NCBI GenBank assembly: GCA_038501785.1
Contig: JBAMJR010000140.1
Span: forward strand, 3,051,001-3,115,000
DNA length: 64,000 nucleotides
Source of the DNA: Myoxocephalus aenaeus
Lineage: Eukaryota; Chordata; Actinopteri; Perciformes; Cottidae
Direction of reading: 5' to 3'
The translations under genes and the position numbers were made by a program. This document shows, piece after piece, positions 1 through 64,000 of this stretch. The notes beneath the pieces are model-generated. The model searched no databases, was not told the DNA's origin, and saw only the letters and a program-made list of their open reading frames with translations. Position 1 is the first letter of the stretch. The number at the start of each line of letters is the position of its first letter.

Positions 1-1021
1 GCGTCTTGACCCCCAGGCTCGCCCTCTGGCCTTCACACACCTACACATGGCATTAAGTCCTGCTCCAGGAAGGGAGGAGAGGAGAGGAGAGGAGAAGAGA
101 GGGGAGAGAAGAGAAGAGAGAGGAGAGGAGAGGAGAGAGGAGAGAGGAGAAGAGAGGGGAAGGGAGAAGAGAGAGGAGAGAAGAGAAGAGAGAGGAGAGG
201 AGAGAGGAGGGGAGAAGAGAGGAGAGGGGAAGGGAGAGGAGAGAAGAGAAGAGAGAGAAGAGAAGAGAGAGGAGAGGAGGGGAGGAGAGGAGAGGAGAGG
301 AGAGGAGGGGAGAAGAGAGAGAAGAGAAGAGAGAGGAGAGGAGAGGAGGGGAGGAGAGGAGAGGAGGGGAGGGGAGGAGAGAGAGGAGAGAAGAGAAGAG
401 AGGGGAGAGGAGGGGAGGAGAGAGGAGGGGAGAAGAGAAGAGAGGGGAGAGGAGGGGAGGAGAGAGGAGGGGAGAAGAGAGAGGAGAGAAGAGAGGAGGG
501 GAGAAGAGAGGAGAGAGGAGAGAGGAGAAGAGAAGAGAGAGAAGAGAAGAGAGGGGAGAGGAGAGGAGAGGAGAGAGAAGAGAAGAGAGAGGAGAGGAGA
601 GAGGAGGGGAGAAGAGAGGAGAGGGGAAGGGAGAGGAGAGAAGAGAAGAGAGAGAAGAGAAGAGAAGAGAGAGGAGAGGAGGGGAGAGGAGAGGAGGGAG
701 GGGAGGAGAGAGAGGAGAGAAGAGAAGAGAGGGGAGAGGAGGGGAGGAGAGAGGAGGGGAGAAGAGAGAGGAGAGAAGAGAGGAGAGAGGAGGGGAGAAG
801 AGAGGAGAGAAGAGAGAGGAGAGGAGAGGAGGAGAGAGAGGAGAGAGGAGAAGAGAAGAGAGGAGAAGAGAAGAGAGAGAAGAGAAGAGAGGGGAGAGGA
901 GAGGAGAGGAGAGAGAGGGGAGAGGAGAGAGGAGGGGAGAGGAGAGAGGAGGGGAGAGGAGTGGGGAGGAGAGGGCGTCTTGACCCCCAGGCTCGCCCTC
1001 TGGCCTTCACACACCTACACA
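1..1021. repeat. 47-bp direct repeat (1-47 and 975-1021) bracketing a purine tract
   Basis: Positions 1-47 and 975-1021 are identical by eye, beginning GCGTCTTGACCCCCAGGCTC, and diverge immediately after. Period is 974 bp. The first copy begins at the window edge, so the true repeat may extend further upstream. It could be a tandem duplication of the whole purine block, or an assembly duplication across a low-complexity region. Confidence 0.9.
71..974. repeat. ~900-bp polypurine (GGAGA/AAGAG) minisatellite
   Basis: The + strand is virtually all G and A. Short units such as GAGAGGAGAGG, AAGAGAAGAG and GGGGAGGAG are shuffled and re-duplicated. A block of roughly 100 bp at 181 recurs at 578 (offset 397), and a block at 371 recurs at 700 (offset 329), so the array grew by nested duplications. 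Translation gives long Arg/Glu frames on + and Ser/Leu/Pro frames on -, which are artefacts. Such strand-asymmetric purine tracts can adopt triplex (H-DNA) structures and are prone to length change. Confidence 0.95.
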
Positions 1022-1095
1022 AACTCATTCTGGCTCATCTTCTTCCTCTAGCTTTTTCTTCCCCTACTGCATCACCTCCCCCTTATTCTGTCCAG

Positions 1096-1098
<3 letters not shown>

Positions 1099-1154
<56 letters not shown>
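1099..1154. repeat. (CT)28 microsatellite
   Basis: An uninterrupted CT dinucleotide run about 80 bp after the purine tract. It is complementary in composition to that tract. Confidence 0.95.
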
Positions 1155-1158
<4 letters not shown>

Positions 1159-2490
1159 TTGATCATTAGCTGGTGTGTGGAGGAGAGATGGGGAGGTGGG
1201 TTGTAATTAAGGAGCCAGACTGGTCTGTCAATTCTGCTCAGCGCTGCATGGAGTGCACCAGACCAAGCGATGGCCCTAATAGGGCTTCATACTGTAAACA
1301 ACACGCACACCTGGACAGCAGCAGGCCCCGGGGAGGAACAGGAGAAAGCCACTGTCGACAAGTTAGCACTGATAAAGAAAGGAAGTTTAACACTCAGGAC
1401 TGTGTGTGTGTGTGATTTAAAAGGCCTTGATACAGTCCAACTAAACAAAAGAAATACAATACGCATTGCTTGAAGGTATTTATATTTTCATGTGCGCGTT
1501 CACCGTGTCATTTTAGGATTTTGTATTCACTGGCGGTGAGTCGCTTCCGTTAAAACCGTGAAACCAAACCAAGTGAAGATAGCGCTTCAGTGTTGCCCGT
1601 CAGAGAGCAGCGAGTTAGCTTTCACGAGCAGCAGCAGTTTTCAGGACGGACGTGCATTGTTTGCTTCAAGATAAAATCCATCGACTGTCAGTCTAAAACT
1701 TGGGGGCGGAGCTTCGCATTGCTGACACGAGCAAGCTATCGGATGGATACAAGTGAAATGATTGTCCTTTTTTAACATGTGTTTTTCTTTGAGATGTGAC
1801 CCGATAAAATTCACACATTTTCTCTCCGATACGTACGGAAGTCACGAGGTCGTGTACAGACAGTGTACAGCTTTCTTCACAAAGAAAAAAAAAACACACT
1901 ACATTTGACCTGAAATCATAACACACTATATTCTCTCTTTCTAATATCGGTGTCACATGACTGCTTTCAGAAAATATCGCACTGCTCTGACAAAAGCATT
2001 GATAGCAAATGTTCTGTGAATTTGATCTAATTGTTTCAGGGTCCTCTAATATCTCTGATGACTGCAGCACTTGAAAGTTTGCGATATGAAATAACTGAAC
2101 AATTTTAGGGGCGTCGACCATGCTCATGATCAAATGTCAAAAGCATGCGATCTTTCCCTATGAGCAGGTGACATCCTTCACATTTAAACAAGTTTGCCCG
2201 GTTAAAGAGAGTTTGCTGAATCTTTGAAGGAACACAGTACAAACCTCACAAAAAAAGGATTAGGATGAGAATGTTCTTGCATGAGGCTCAGTGTTTATTT
2301 CACTTCATGTCTTTTGTTTGATTGTTCTTCACGAGGCCTTTTAAATCCTCCGTGTGTGTGCATGTGCAGGCTTTTGCTTCCTGATGTGGGCGCGCACTCG
2401 CCCTGTCGCCCGCGTTGGGCCTTTAATCGATAAAACTATCAAAACATCTGCCCTCTTGTTGACTCTGCTTGTCTCTTGTCTCTCCTCCAG

Positions 2491-63890
<61,400 letters not shown>

Positions 63891-64000
63891 GTGAGGGCCT
63901 CCACGGGCCAGGTAACGTCATGGGCTGAGCTAAACGAATCAACGGGGGGAGAACAAATGAGAGGGATGTGTCCTTCCTCCCAACAAATTATATTTTAGGA
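63891..64000 (+). other. adarb2 intron after exon H (partial)
   Basis: Begins with donor GTGAGG and continues to the window edge. The final coding exon is expected downstream. Confidence 0.85.

Larger units (their letters stand above)
1..2490 (+). other. intron upstream of adarb2 exon A (partial)
   Basis: Non-coding. It holds the large purine tract with its flanking direct repeat (1-1021), a (CT)n microsatellite (1099-1154) and about 1.3 kb of unremarkable AT-rich sequence. The antisense open frame at 1693-2133 has no recognisable motif. No exon with the arginine-rich R domain expected before exon A was found, so this is probably the 3' end of intron 1. The last ~30 bp form the acceptor of exon A. 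Confidence 0.8.

Noticed and set aside
33..1051. Long overlapping open frames of 331-334 codons on both strands (Arg/Glu-rich and Ser/Leu/Pro-rich)
   Set aside because: They are translations of the polypurine tract in both directions; absence of T on one strand removes stop codons. No real protein features.
1693..2133. 146-codon minus-strand frame upstream of exon A
   Set aside because: No known motif, no splice context, and composition like the surrounding AT-rich intron.

Overview
The window is vertebrate nuclear DNA, almost certainly from a teleost fish and probably a percomorph. Short GC-rich exons with GT-AG borders lie in long AT-rich introns. The introns are dense in (CA/GT)n, (GA/CT)n and (TA)n microsatellites and in interspersed repeats I recognise from fish genomes: tRNA-derived SINEs, hAT and Harbinger-type MITEs, and several unclassified teleost repeats. 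Nothing bacterial, no CRISPR array and no operon is present.

The only protein-coding gene I can support is the fish orthologue of ADARB2 (RED2/ADAR3), on the + strand across nearly the whole window. Eight coding exons can be placed to the base: 2491-2577, 3492-4444, 34835-34949, 47106-47274, 50246-50397, 52036-52204, 57123-57304 and 63709-63890. All junctions are GT-AG and all phases agree. Together they give 669 uninterrupted codons: the ADARB2-type N-terminal segment, two double-stranded RNA-binding domains, and most of the adenosine-deaminase domain including the HAE motif and both zinc-ligand cysteines. The first exon (start codon and arginine-rich R domain) must lie before position 1, and the last exon beyond 64000.

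Layout. 1-2490: upstream intron with a ~900-bp purine-strand tract bounded by a 47-bp direct repeat. 2491-4444: N-terminal exon and the dsRBD exon, 914 bp apart. 4445-34834: a 30.4-kb intron holding a TA-flanked inverted-repeat element, a hAT MITE nested in a SINE, a 1.45-kb deleted hAT transposon with transposase remnants, SINEs, a CpG-rich patch and a juxtaposed AG|GT site near its end. 34950-47105: a 12.2-kb intron with a degenerate hAT copy and very long CA and GT tracts. 47106-63890: six deaminase-domain exons with introns of 1.6-6.4 kb, including a second copy of the TA-flanked element, an intact Harbinger-type MITE and a ~240-nt pyrimidine tract before exon 57123.

Most other open frames are microsatellite translations, exon antisense or chance. 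The points most worth follow-up are the twin TA-flanked elements, the deleted hAT element, possible non-canonical splicing signals, and intronic sequences able to form dsRNA inside a gene for a dsRNA-binding protein. I found no convincing new multi-gene system.
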